A DNA stretch of 64,000 nucleotides from Phragmites australis (Eukaryota > Streptophyta > Magnoliopsida > Poales > Poaceae), in assembly GCF_958298935.1 (NCBI RefSeq), contig NC_084936.1, forward strand, positions 3,045,501 through 3,109,500, read 5' to 3'. This document shows positions 1 to 9,884 of this stretch, in pieces (the first letter of the stretch is position 1; each line of letters opens with the position of its first letter). The notes under the pieces were generated by a model, which worked only from the letters and a program-made list of their open reading frames with translations, did not search any database and had not been told where the DNA came from. A program made the translations under genes and the position numbers.

Positions 1-477
1 TTCTTGGTTTATTTCAAATGTACGTATTTGTACTATTCTTCAGCTCTCAGTTGATTCTCATTATTTGTCATTCAATTTTTTGTCTGTCTCGCTAGCCCAA
101 GTCCAAATTGCAATGAGATTTTGTGCTACAAAAGCTACTTGGAAGGGCCCGAATTTTATGCAGTAAATTATAGTGTGCTGTTGGTAATTTTTGGTTTACC
201 AACCTGCAAAAATCAAAATTTCCAGCTACCTGAAAATTTTACAAGAGCTCTTCGGTATGATTGTAAAGTGGATGAACATTAAGAACTGGATTGCTTTTCT
301 GAATTCTGGAGAACAGTTGAGTAGTGTTCCTCCTAGCACCACTGCCCTCCTCAAAATTAAGTTTTCCAAAAATCCAAAGTTACAATGGCAAATGAGATCT
401 CAAGACAATGGCACCTTTACTACATACTAACTGGTATTATTGTACTCAGATACACTCGTGCAGCATTAGTGATTATT
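1..477. other. No recognisable gene
   Basis: AT-rich sequence. A 79-codon open frame at 191-430 has no recognisable domain, no splice context and no neighbour that would support it. I see nothing else that can be named here. Confidence 0.5.
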
Positions 478-480
478 GTA

Positions 481-482
481 TA

Positions 483-532
<50 letters not shown>
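481..532. repeat. Compound trinucleotide microsatellite (TAC)n(TGC)n
   Basis: About six TAC units run directly into about eleven TGC units. Read in one plus-strand frame it gives a threonine run followed by an alanine run, but nothing around it supports a protein. The perfect unbroken units suggest a polymorphic microsatellite. Confidence 0.95.
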
Positions 533-1019
533 AACCAAAGGAATAAGAGGAGTGATCAACCTCGAATTGATATAATTAAGAGAAGGCAATGTAGGCATGC
601 GCACCAGCTCCCCGCTGCTCTCCAGCCTGAGCCGAGCCCGACGGAGTTCTGCCGGCCGGAAGGGTCAGGAGATGGCCGGAGCTCCTCAATGCCCACGGCA
701 GGTCGCAGGTCGATCCATGGCAGAAATTAGCCGATGTGGCCACGAGTTAGAGGCAGAGATAGGTGTCTCGCGCAAACTGGTATCGTCACCAGTTGGGCCG
801 TCTCGGTGGCACGGAAAATCTCCTTTTCGTAAGCAACAGAAATAGAATGGCATGCTGAGAGAAGTCCCATGGCCGCAACCACCAACAAAGCCATGCATAC
901 TTATCTTCAAGCATGGTCAATCATGATGCCGTTGATAAATTATTCTCCAAAAAGAATAACCAACCATTGATAAATGCATCAATAACCTCTTAAAAATGCA
1001 TCAACTAGGCCCATTGAAA
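533..1019. other. No recognisable gene, short GC-rich patch
   Basis: A GC-rich patch at about 597-730 lies in otherwise AT-rich DNA. Overlapping open frames occur on both strands there, as expected from base composition. No domain or motif is recognisable. Confidence 0.4.
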
Positions 1020-1138
1020 TTAGTGGGCCTGCCTAAACTCGATGGCGTCCAGGATGAGGCCGCGCTTGGGGTTCCAACCCAGCACCTCCAAGATCGCCTG
1101 CACCTGACAGAGCGAGGCCTATCTGGAAAGCTCTCAAG

Positions 1139-4100
1139 CAGTGGCGAACCCAGCTAAAAAATATAGGTAGGGCAGAATCATACGGAAAATTTAACCAATA
1201 AAAATTAAATCGTATACACATATCATATTTAAATCGAAGCAACATCAAAATAGAGTATAAATGGTATAGGAGAAGAATCAAGATGGTACCTCTTGTATAC
1301 AAGTAGTCGAGTAAACAACGATTCTTAAACCATATAAATCAACATATATCAAAAGATATAGTACAAACCTGTCAAATTCAAAAATTATTCAATTAGTGAG
1401 TGATAATTAAGTGATCATATATTGCAAAAATGTAGATAATATTACGAGAAGACATACCACTCATAAAACACTAAGAATGTCTAGGTCTTTTAGGAGGTTT
1501 AGGCAAGCTCATTTTTCGATCTTTCATAACTTGAAATGTCTTCTTAATTTTATCCGAATCAAGTCCTCTAAAAATATCCTTCTCAATGTAGCACAAAATC
1601 AAGTCATTGAGCCACTCATCGGATATCCTATTGCGTAAATCTGTCTTGATTATATTCATAGCCGAGAAAGATCTTTCAACCGATGCCGTTGCCACTGGAA
1701 GGAGCAATGCTAACTCTATGATGCGATAGACTAGAGGAAAAGCAAGATATTTTTCAGTTTCTATCAATTTCATGGCTAAGCTTCCAAGATCATGACAAGC
1801 TTTGAAATCATCAACTCTTCGCACGTGAAGAATGAAGGTCTCAAGTTGATCCCTTATAAGCGAACGCTCAACAATTGAGAAATCATGATCATAGATCTCC
1901 GTCAGACGAACAATCTTATCAACATCAAACTTAGCGAATGAGTCTCTTGGATGAAGACAGGATAAGCAAACAAGTAACTCTGATGATACCTCATTAAAGC
2001 GATGATCCATCTCCGTGATAATAGCATCAAGAGCAGCAAAGAAAGTATCAACACGATAATGATGCTCTTGAGTTATCAAGTCACCATCAAGCCTTGAGCG
2101 ACCCCATCTTGGTATGGGCTTATTCATATTTGGTAGTGGAATCTTTTTAGCAACACAAAAAGATTTGACTTCTTTAAATAATGGCTCCCAACCTTCATTT
2201 CGCAAGGTGACCAAACGTGTCTTGACATCAACTAGTAATGACATAGACTGAACAATATTTTGATCCTTTCTTTGTAGCAAGAGAGACAACTCATTTGTAA
2301 TGCAAAGAACTTGCAACATCAATTTCATATTTAAAACAAAGGAAAAGCTCTCCATTTTGCGTACCAAACCAGCTGCTCGACCAGGATTACGCTCATCCCC
2401 ATGAATCATGGACAACACTCTGACCACAGAATCCCACATTGACTCAATACGGAGTAATGTTGTGAAATGAGAACCCCATCTTGTATCACCAGGTCTAACC
2501 AAGTTTGTTCTTTGATTTTTCCCCTTTCCTGAAAAAATCTCACCACTATCCAACTTTTGCAAAATGGTATCGCGATTATGTGCAATTAACTTATCTTTCC
2601 TTCGACAAGATGAACTAGCACTAGTCACAATCAAACTCACATAGTTGAAGAAATCAGAGAAAGATGAACAACAAGTTGTAACGGAAACAATGACCAACTG
2701 CAATTGATGAGCAAAGCAATGAACATAGAAAGCATAAGGGTTCTCATCACGAATTTGTTTTTGCAAACCATTGAATTCACCTCTCATATTTGAAGCTCCA
2801 TCATATCCTTGCCCTCGAAGTTTAGCAACAGATAAACCATAGTCAGCAAGCATCTCAAGCAAAGCTTTCTTTAATGCATTTGATGTTGTATCCTCCACAT
2901 GTTTGAGACCCAAAAACCTTTTCACAACCATTCCTTTATTGTTCACAAACCTACAAGACACATGATGCAATTAGGTGACTAACTTGTTGCAAGACCCAGA
3001 TAATTTATAGAATGCATAAATAAATAATAACTAACCTCACAATCACAGCCATCTGCTCTGCTATTGAGATATCACGAGATTCATCAATTAGAACTGAGAA
3101 ACATTTATCACCAATCTCTTCCTTTATCACTTCCCTAATCTCTATCGCACAACTTTCAGTAAGATCCTTTTGAATCTTGTGAGAAGTCATTTGGGCATTT
3201 AATGGACACAACTCCTCAAATGCAACCTTTACACTCTCATTCCTCTTTTTATACCACTCAAGCATCTCTAAGAAATTCCCTCTATTTAAGGAGGAGGGAG
3301 ATTCATCATGTCCACGAAATGGATGACCTTGCGCAATGAGGAAGCTTGCAACATCTAAAGAAGCTGTCAGACGAACTTCATATTTCATTTCAGCATCAAC
3401 ACTATTAGTCTCAACCCTATGTGTGATACTTGCCCTTCGATTCTTAAAATCTTCACATGCTGTCCTTGCTCTATTATGACAACTAGTTGGCCCACCAATA
3501 TGAAGAGGAAGTCCATGATAAGCATTCTTCCAATTCCTATACCCTGCTTTGGTAAAAGCATCATGACCAAATTGTTGCTCTAAGGGCTCCTGCTTAAAAA
3601 GAAAGCAATAGAAACAATATGCTGCATCCTTTGCCACACTGTACTCTAGCCAATCGTTTTGCCTTAACCAAGTTTCTAAAAATGCCCTGCTATCACATAA
3701 CTTGCGAGGAAAATCATGGCCAAAAGGTTGTGTCGGGCCCTTCAACAAATAAGCCCTCTTAACATCATCTCTAATGTTTGGATGAAATCCCTCAATAGGA
3801 ATACGAAGTCCTGGATCAGAAACAAGATGGACAACCGGGTTGAAAACCTTAATACCTTCAATATCTTGTGATGGCAAATTTAGTAATAATGTATCTTCAA
3901 CAGCAACTTGTGCCATAGAATCTGCAATTTCAGGTGCTGAATCTCCGAATCCCAGTCCCAGGTCACCCACCTCCCCTTGCCCTTCTTCAGATTCAAGAGC
4001 ATTTCCACTTTCACGGGTACTTGGACCCGAGCCACTCGACAAATTGCTACTAAAGAAGGACTTCAAATCTACAAAATCATTTAATTTTTGTTGACTAATC

Positions 4101-5305
4101 AATATTCATACTACATTACTAAAGGAATCAAATCACAGTGAATAACTTAATATACCTAGCATTTTATAGCGCTTCTTGCTTGGCGGGGTAGGTCTGGCGC
4201 TTCCAGATTGCTGGCTTCGGCCTCCCTTCATGCCCGGCGCTATTATTGATACCAATGTAACCAATCAGTGACAAATTTGAGAAAAAAATTGAGCAGTACA
4301 TCAAATACGATGGATAGGAAAATAATCGAAGTACCGGACAACTTACAAGTCACAATTAAACAGGTAAAGAAGTGCTAATGCAGTAATGTCTAATACCCTC
4401 ACACAGAACTGCCCTCACACCCGGCTCTTGCTCTGCTAGGCTCTGTCCTCTGACCTCACTGTGCCAAACTGCCAATCCACAGTTCCCCACTCCCGGACTC
4501 CCCAGTCACCAGGCGGCCAGGCCCCCAGCGCCCAGCGCCCAACGCCCAGCGCCCAGCCACCAGTTCTGCAGTTTTGCTTGCCGCTGCAGGCCTGCAGCGT
4601 TGCCCGCAGCCCCGCTGCCCCCGCACGGCCGCACCCCGCAGCCGCCCGCCCGCCCTCCGCTGTGCGCTCCCAGTCCCAGGCTCCCAGCCCCAGCCCCCCA
4701 CGCGGCCACTCCCCAGCGCGGCAGCGCCCGAGCCCCGAGCCGCCCTGCAGGGTGCAGGCTGCTGCCTTGCTGGTGCTGAACAGCTGAAGCCTGAATGGAA
4801 TCGGTGATGGCAGGCCGCAGGCGGCCAGGCGCGCAGCCGAACTGCCCGGACGCCCGGAGCCCCAGATCCGCCGATGAGGAGTCGAGGAGGCGCACGGGCG
4901 CACGGCACGGCTTCGGCAATCGGCAGTTTGGTGGGCACTGGCAGTGGGCTCCCTCTCCCTGAGCGGCGGCGCACCGCGCACAGCACAGCCAGCGGCCAGG
5001 ACGCCAGGTAGGGTGCTCGGCTGCTCGCTCTGCCCTCTCTCTGTGTCCGCGTGGGCGTGGGGAACGGCTGCAGCCCGTAGGAACAGGCCAGGCGAGCCTG
5101 TGAGGTGAGAGGAGCATCGATTTGGGCTTGTGTCCTGTGGGCCGAAGTGCCGAATGGATTATGGAGTTGGAACTAGTCGGCCCAAATTGATTCGATCCCC
5201 TTCAACCTTCATCTTCTTCCTCCTGCAGCCTACATGACAGCCAACCGAAGAACCGAAGAGGTAGGGCGGTGGCCCTACCATGCCCTATAGGTCCGTCCGC
5301 CTCTG
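1139..5305 (-). mobile_element. Complete hAT-superfamily DNA transposon
   Basis: The ends are imperfect terminal inverted repeats: CAGTGGCGAACCCAGC at the left, and CAGAGGCGGACGGACC read inward from the right. A perfect 8-bp target duplication, CTCTCAAG, flanks it at 1131-1138 and 5306-5313. Eight bases is the hAT hallmark, and its identity points to a recent insertion. The 4167-bp body carries one transposase gene on the minus strand and a GC-rich leader at about 4400-5110. That leader includes a short CCCAGCG-type tandem repeat at about 4524-4557. The element sits inside an older retroposon. Confidence 0.92.
1471..4231 (-). CDS. hAT transposase (TTF zinc finger, DUF4371, hAT dimerisation)
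   Basis: Exons on the minus strand are 4231-4156, 4068-3036 and 2950-1471. All junctions are GT-AG and the phases agree, giving 2589 nt and 862 residues without a stop. The start MKGGRSQQSG lies in a short basic exon typical of this family. A TTF-type zinc finger (around residues 130-180, with WLEYSVAKDAAYCFYC) is followed by a DUF4371 catalytic region containing VLIDES and GQGYDGASNMRG. The C-terminal hAT dimerisation block contains ATASVERSFSAMNIIKT. Family knowledge says such proteins bind the element ends and catalyse cut-and-paste movement in the nucleus. The open frame together with the intact target duplication makes this a candidate autonomous element. Activity cannot be judged from sequence. 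Confidence 0.88.
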
Positions 5306-6559
5306 CTCTCAAGCAAAGGCGAAAAGGCAATTCGGAGGCGATTCAGCCGGTCCCCTCGCCTCTGACGGCCTCATGTCTCCTGCCATCGGAGCGGGAGGGT
5401 GGCCCGGCCTTTGTGTGTTTTATGTTAGTATTAGAGTAGTTTAGTTGTTGTTTAGGTTGTAGTTTAGTAGTTTTATGCTTCTTGTTTTTTGGTTCGTAGT
5501 TTAGTGAAGGGGTTGGTTCCATGAGGTTTTATCGGAGGTGAATTCTCGTCGGGTAATAGCTGTTGATTTTGCATGTTCCTCCCTGGTACCGGTGCCTTCT
5601 GCGGTGTTGTCCTCGAAGGGAGATGCGGAAGTTGTATTTTATGTATGTGGTTGTGGTTATGATAGAGGTGTCTTGCCTAGAGCTCTGATGATGTGTTTCC
5701 TTTAATACCTTCGCGGCGTATGCGTCAGTCTAGACGCGTGTTCTGTTTAAGGTTGTTGGGAGGGCTTTGTTTTCTCCGAGCGGGTTGTGTGGAGACATTA
5801 CCGATGCTCGTGAGAGGTCTTGTTGGCTCCACATGAGTGCGATTGGGTGGAAGTCCTGTTGGTTTGCTTTGTTGTTCGTCAATTCATGGACGCTTGTGAT
5901 GCTTAAGGCGTCGGATCCTGTATCCCTTAAAGATGCTACGACTAGTGGCTATAGTGAAGTGCATGTGCATACAGCGTTTCAACGGCATGTCTTTCGATGT
6001 GCTACTGGTGGTAATGAAAACCTCCAAATCTTCTTTGAAAGCTCCTTCGTCGGCTGGGTATCGGCTTCAAGCTGCAATCGCTGCTCCGATCACCGAGGAC
6101 GAAGAAGACCAAGAACTCTTGCAAGTTTCACGATGTAATATTTCTAAGGGGTCTGTAATCTTATTGTATATCAATAAAATGCCAACCGGGTTCCTTAAAA
6201 AAAAAAGCTCACCTGCACTTCCTCCTCCCCACCTTCCTGCTCGTCGGCTAGGCAAAGCTGTCCCATCTCCATCTCTCACCACCCGTCCTCCCATAGCCTC
6301 GACGCCCTCCTCGGCTTCATCGGGCTGGAGGCACACGACTTGGCATTTGGCGATCTGGCCGCCCACAGCCACTGTCGTCTCCTGGTCCTGGTGCCCGCCC
6401 GTCGCGCTGTACACAAGGTACCCGTGTAGGTGGTCACTGGCGTGAGCGCGGCGGAGCCAGGCATAGATGTCGAGGCACGTGCAGTCCACCAGCTCCGCTA
6501 CCTCAGCAAACCTATAGGCCACCATGCATGCAAACAAAATCAAACAAGGACGAATCGGA

Positions 6560-6740
6560 AAAAACAAAAGAATTCAAAATAGGGATTAAAAATTTATTGA
6601 AATATCAAGAATTTTGGAGGAGAATAAAATATCTAATTCTTGAGTTTTCTTTCACTGATATGTAAGACCCACAGAGTAGAGAACGAAAAATTCGTAAAAT
6701 TTTAACGAAATTTTACAAATTTTTCTTTGTGGGACAAAAA
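6560..6740 (-). mobile_element. MITE-like repeat (copy A), in the pseudogene intron region
   Basis: An AT-rich stretch of about 180 bp recurs in the opposite orientation at 23092-23268. Shared blocks include TATTTTATTCTCC and a reversed AAAATTTTAACGAAATTTTAC-like end. It occupies most of the short F-box pseudogene intron. Its superfamily is not clear because no confident target duplication could be read. Confidence 0.5.
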
Positions 6741-7046
6741 AAATTATAAAACGACTAGCTAAAAAGCTAGCTCACTAACACACAATAGCATGTTGCATAA
6801 ATAGGCCGACGAAGTTTTCGATGAACAACTAAATTAATAGGAGGAGGAAGAAGAAGTGAACCTAGAGAGGGGGTGGGGCATCCATCTCCAGCAGAACTCG
6901 CCATCATTGACGGGGGCTCTGGCGTTGCAGAGGCAAGGTAGGCATCCTTCTTGCTGGCCTTGGCCGGACGGTTTGTGGTCAGCGACGCCCGGGGCCAGCC
7001 CTGAGGGGTTGTATCGGAAAAATAAAAAATAGCATCGTCTAATCAA

Positions 7047-7810
7047 TAATACGTCGATATCGATCGGAAATTGATAATTCTAAACGAAAACACCAAACTA
7101 TTGCTCACAAGTCGCATATCTCATGCGTCAAATTTAATGAAGTCACACAAGTATATGGCAATATGATACATCTTATATGATAAGACAAATGATAACACAC
7201 ATTTAATAAGACATATGTATTTTGGAAATAACCTCAAAGTGCAAAGGAGTTGTGTTGAACTGTTGATAGTGGGTCAGATAAAAGCAAGTGCAAATTTGTA
7301 TTTCCTATGGTCATTTCCTAGCAAAGAGCAATCCAAAAGCAGTGTAGGAACTAAAGTTCAGATACAACAAACAATAGCTAATAGATCATATTAGTATCAT
7401 TTTAACTTCTAGCCTTGAGACACATGAATCATATAAATAATGAAGAAAAGATTTATGATAAATCATTGATGTGAAGCAATTGACAACCTATGCATAATTT
7501 AACTATGAGTATGACACTAATTACACTACAAGAATACGTTCAAATGTATGGATGCTAGGTGGCCGGTAGGAGAAAGAGGTAAAAAGGGTCGGAAACGGTA
7601 GAAAAGTGAAAACAGTCGAAAACGATAAGAAATTGCTCAAATCGTTTCCAGCATCATATTTTTGTCTTGAAATTGGAATAAAAAACTATAACGCTGGAAA
7701 GTGTCAGAAAATACCAAAAATGGATATGGATTACCATTTTTCAGTTTAGACGGAAAAGATCTCCGGTCGAACCGGGAATTTCTATTACCGTGTTCACCCC
7801 TATGGAAAGA
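7047..7810. other. No gene; probable non-autonomous hAT end near 7560-7801
   Basis: Nothing is recognisable at 7047-7550. From about 7560 to 7801 the sequence is rich in GGAAACGG and CGGTCGAACCGG motifs. It ends in CCGTGTTCACCCCTA, which read inward is the TAGGGGTGAACACGG type of terminus common to small grass hAT elements. The other end was not found with confidence. Confidence 0.4.
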
Positions 7811-8290
7811 TCAAATTAATCGAAAGATCAACGGCATGCAAACCGATCGTTTTCCTTCTGAAAAATAATATAGCGTAGCTGTAATGTTTTGCTTCTCAAT
7901 TGTTCGTGGGGCTTTGATGTAGTGTCTCAACGACCGCATCAACTTGCAGCTCAATTAAACGGGCTGTCCAGTACTTCTGCATCTTAATTTGTTGGAGAAG
8001 AGATGAGAAGGAAAAAAGAAATGCTAAAGGTCATACGGTTGGCCGTCGCTGTTGTGATCATAAACAGGCCGTGATGGCAATGCATGAACCAGGCTCTGCT
8101 CTGGACTGGGTCGTTCCCAACATTTTTGAAGATGCAACATAACTGGAGGGGATTATCCCCTACGGATTATACTTATAAATTAAAAAGAGACTACGTACAT
8201 CTCTAGCTAGGATCTGATCAAGCATGGAGTGGAGAAGGCGCAAGGGCCTCTGAGTTCTTCCTGCCGCAGTTGACGTTGCAGGGGCAGTTG
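7811..8290. repeat. Segmental duplication, copy 1 (partner 17650-18192)
   Basis: This block covers the 3' flank and the end of the coding region of the cysteine-rich gene. It matches 17650-18192 in the same orientation over nearly its whole length, for example CAACTTGCAGCTCAATTA and GAACCAGGCTCTGCT. The second copy carries about 40 extra bases near 17885-17925. The match spans non-coding DNA, so this is segmental duplication and not just conserved exons. Confidence 0.85.
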
Positions 8291-8615
8291 GGCATGCACT
8301 CCTGCAGCGACGCCCAGCACATCTTGTCCTTGATGCAGCAGAAGATCTCCCCCTCGTTGTGCGGGAGCTGGTTGTAGAAGCACCCCTTCGTGTCCACGTC
8401 GATGACGTCTATGCTTCGAGCTATACATCAAAAGAGATGTCAGGAATCGATGAAACGGCATTACAGATAATGATTAACATGCATGAAAACTCTACATATT
8501 TTCCCAGAAGAATAAGTTTGATTTGGTAGCTACCGCTTATGCGTGCAGGAATGCTAGAGCACGCCAGGAGAACCAAGGTAAGCAGCAGGAGTCCTTGGAC
8601 GCTGTACTTCGCCAT
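8218..8615 (-). CDS. Small secreted cysteine-rich protein (MEG/ESF1-like)
   Basis: There are two exons, 8615-8534 and 8420-8218, with GT-AG junctions and matching phase, giving 94 residues. Exon 1 encodes a signal peptide: MAKYS, a leucine-rich core LLLLTLVLLACSS, then a likely cleavage near Ala-Arg. The mature part has eight cysteines in the order C, CC, C, C, C-P-C and C, spanning about residues 43-80, with a tryptophan after the fourth. This resembles the embryo-surrounding-factor/maternally-expressed-gene (MEG) peptide family of plants, extracellular peptides of endosperm and embryo sac, but the match is by cysteine pattern only. A defensin-like protein of another class is the alternative. 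It neighbours F-box/PP2 genes and has two decayed relatives to the right. Its promoter is duplicated. Confidence 0.72.
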
Positions 8616-8706
8616 CTCTGACTGCACACACACAGTTATCGCAAACTACAAGAGTTGGCAGGTGCTCTATATTGTCTATAAAATTGCGACTACTGATGAG
8701 TATCGA

Positions 8707-8933
8707 CTGCTTGCGCCAGGGTCGATATATATAGCACAAATACAATATGAGAGATTAATGCTTGCCCGGCTTATCCTTGCCTCTTATTTTAACACACTGC
8801 TAAGTATGGCTTCTCACTGCTTGCGCCAGGGTGAATATATATAGCACAAATACAATAGGAAAGGTTACGTTAATGCTTGCCCGGCTTATCCTTGCCTGTT
8901 ATTTTAACACACTGCTAAATATGGCTTCTCACT
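8707..8933 (-). promoter_or_regulatory. Tandemly duplicated TATA-containing promoter of the cysteine-rich gene
   Basis: A unit of about 110 bp occurs twice head to tail, starting at about 8707 and 8817. Each copy contains, in gene orientation, GCTATATATA, and each starts with CTGCTTGCGCCAGGG on the plus strand. The proximal TATA (about 8726-8733) is about 110 bp from the start codon at 8615, a plausible promoter distance. The related pseudogene has only one such unit, near 21505-21600. The two copies differ by a small insertion near 8861-8871. Confidence 0.75.
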
Positions 8934-9004
8934 GTGTGTATCCTGATTGACAAGCTGGTGAGGCTTATCGTAACGTCTAGTTTTAACTCCACTACTAACA
9001 TGCC

Positions 9005-9295
9005 AGATGGTTTCCAAGGCAGAAATAAAAAACAACGTCTTCTCCATGCCAAAGAGCAAGGCTCCAGGGCCGGGCGGATTCACCATCTTTTTCTACCAGG
9101 CTTGTTGGGATATTTTCAAATATGATGTTAGGGAGTTTTTCCGATGCCTTCATGGCCTGCGCTCTGGCAATTTCAAAGCCCTGAACTCCGTCCACATTGC
9201 CCTCTTGCCCTATCATCCTTATCCGTAACATTACAAAAATATTCTCAAAGTTCCTGGTGAATAAACTCGCACCGCACCTCAATGACATCATGTGA
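9005..9295 (+). mobile_element. LINE reverse-transcriptase fragment
   Basis: The plus-strand frame reads SMPKSKAPGPGGFTIFFYQ, followed by a block of the form ACWDIFKYDV, and later NSVHIALLP. This is the start of the reverse-transcriptase domain of plant L1-type LINEs, where KAPGPDGF is diagnostic. It is truncated on both sides and shifts frame after about 9225, so it is a relic. It lies between the cysteine-rich gene and the intact F-box gene. Confidence 0.8.
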
Positions 9296-9884
9296 AACTG
9301 CCCTTCTAATGCCACTTCTGAATATGCCACATTGCCACTTCTGCCCTATCACAATATTTGCCATTTAATGCCAGATTATTTATCGTGGGCATATAGTTTC
9401 TTTGATCTTTTAATAAACAAATATATTGGAATTTTCGAGCAAGGTGAGTTTTTTCTATTTTGTCGAAACTAAGCAGATTGCCCCCATTTGAAACTTGGTA
9501 AGATATTTCACGTAGAAAATAGGAGAATCGTGGCATGGGGGATAAAATTGGCAACCACCCACACACTTGCATATACTTAGTAGCTGCTTATATATTTTAC
9601 ACATATGGAATCAATTCAAGATACAATAATATAAAGAAGTAAAAAAATATAACATAAAAAAAAGATTTATATACACAGAATTCACAACATGATCAACTTA
9701 AATGAACGTTGAAGATCAATTAGATATGTCACAACTCGTGTATTTTATAGAAGCATAGATAACACTAACCGCTAATATAGTTATGTTTCTAAGAATATAC
9801 ATGCATATGCAATGCAACAACAGGGAACATCGATGGCTCATATCGTCTGTAGTAACACAAACCATCCATGATAAGATCACATCT
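9296..9884. other. No recognisable gene; 3' flank of the F-box gene
   Basis: AT-rich sequence without a domain-bearing frame. The stretch nearest 9884 should include the 3' untranslated region and polyadenylation region of the minus-strand F-box gene, but no single signal stands out. Confidence 0.4.

Larger units (their letters stand above)
1106..6209 (+). mobile_element. Non-LTR retroposon with poly(A), itself split by a hAT element
   Basis: With the hAT element (1139-5305) removed, about 0.94 kb remains (1106-1138 plus 5306-6209). It ends in an AATAAAATG-like stretch and a run of ten A's at about 6200-6209, then F-box pseudogene sequence resumes. The flanks share a degenerate direct repeat of about 13 bp (around ATCGCCTGCACCT at 1093-1105 and CTCACCTGCACTT after the A-run), as expected for target-primed insertion. 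No reverse transcriptase is recognisable, so it could be a 5'-truncated LINE tail or a retrocopied transcript. It lies antisense in exon 2 of the F-box pseudogene. Confidence 0.6.
1020..6990 (-). pseudogene. F-box/PP2-B-type gene remnant, split by nested transposons
   Basis: This is a broken paralogue of the intact gene at 9885-12590. Going down the minus strand, an exon 1 remnant (about 6990-6862) ends in the same splice context, CTAG before GTTCAC. A 350-bp intron (6861-6512) follows, then exon 2 resumes at 6511 with the PP2 signature RFAEVAELVDCTCLDIY. Exon 2 is interrupted at about 6210 by a poly(A) retroposon and finishes at 1105-1020 with a match to the family C-terminus and a TAA stop. 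Exon 1 lacks the whole F-box. It also has an in-frame deletion of about 29 codons between the two Asp-Asp-Gly stretches of the intact copy. The insertion plus the missing F-box make it non-functional. Confidence 0.85.

Noticed and set aside
476..730. Possible protein with threonine and alanine runs
   Set aside because: The runs are a translated microsatellite and the rest has no recognisable sequence.
4436..5117. Several overlapping 100-200 codon frames on both strands
   Set aside because: They lie in the GC-rich leader of the hAT element, are rich in Ala, Pro, Arg and Gly, and show no domain.
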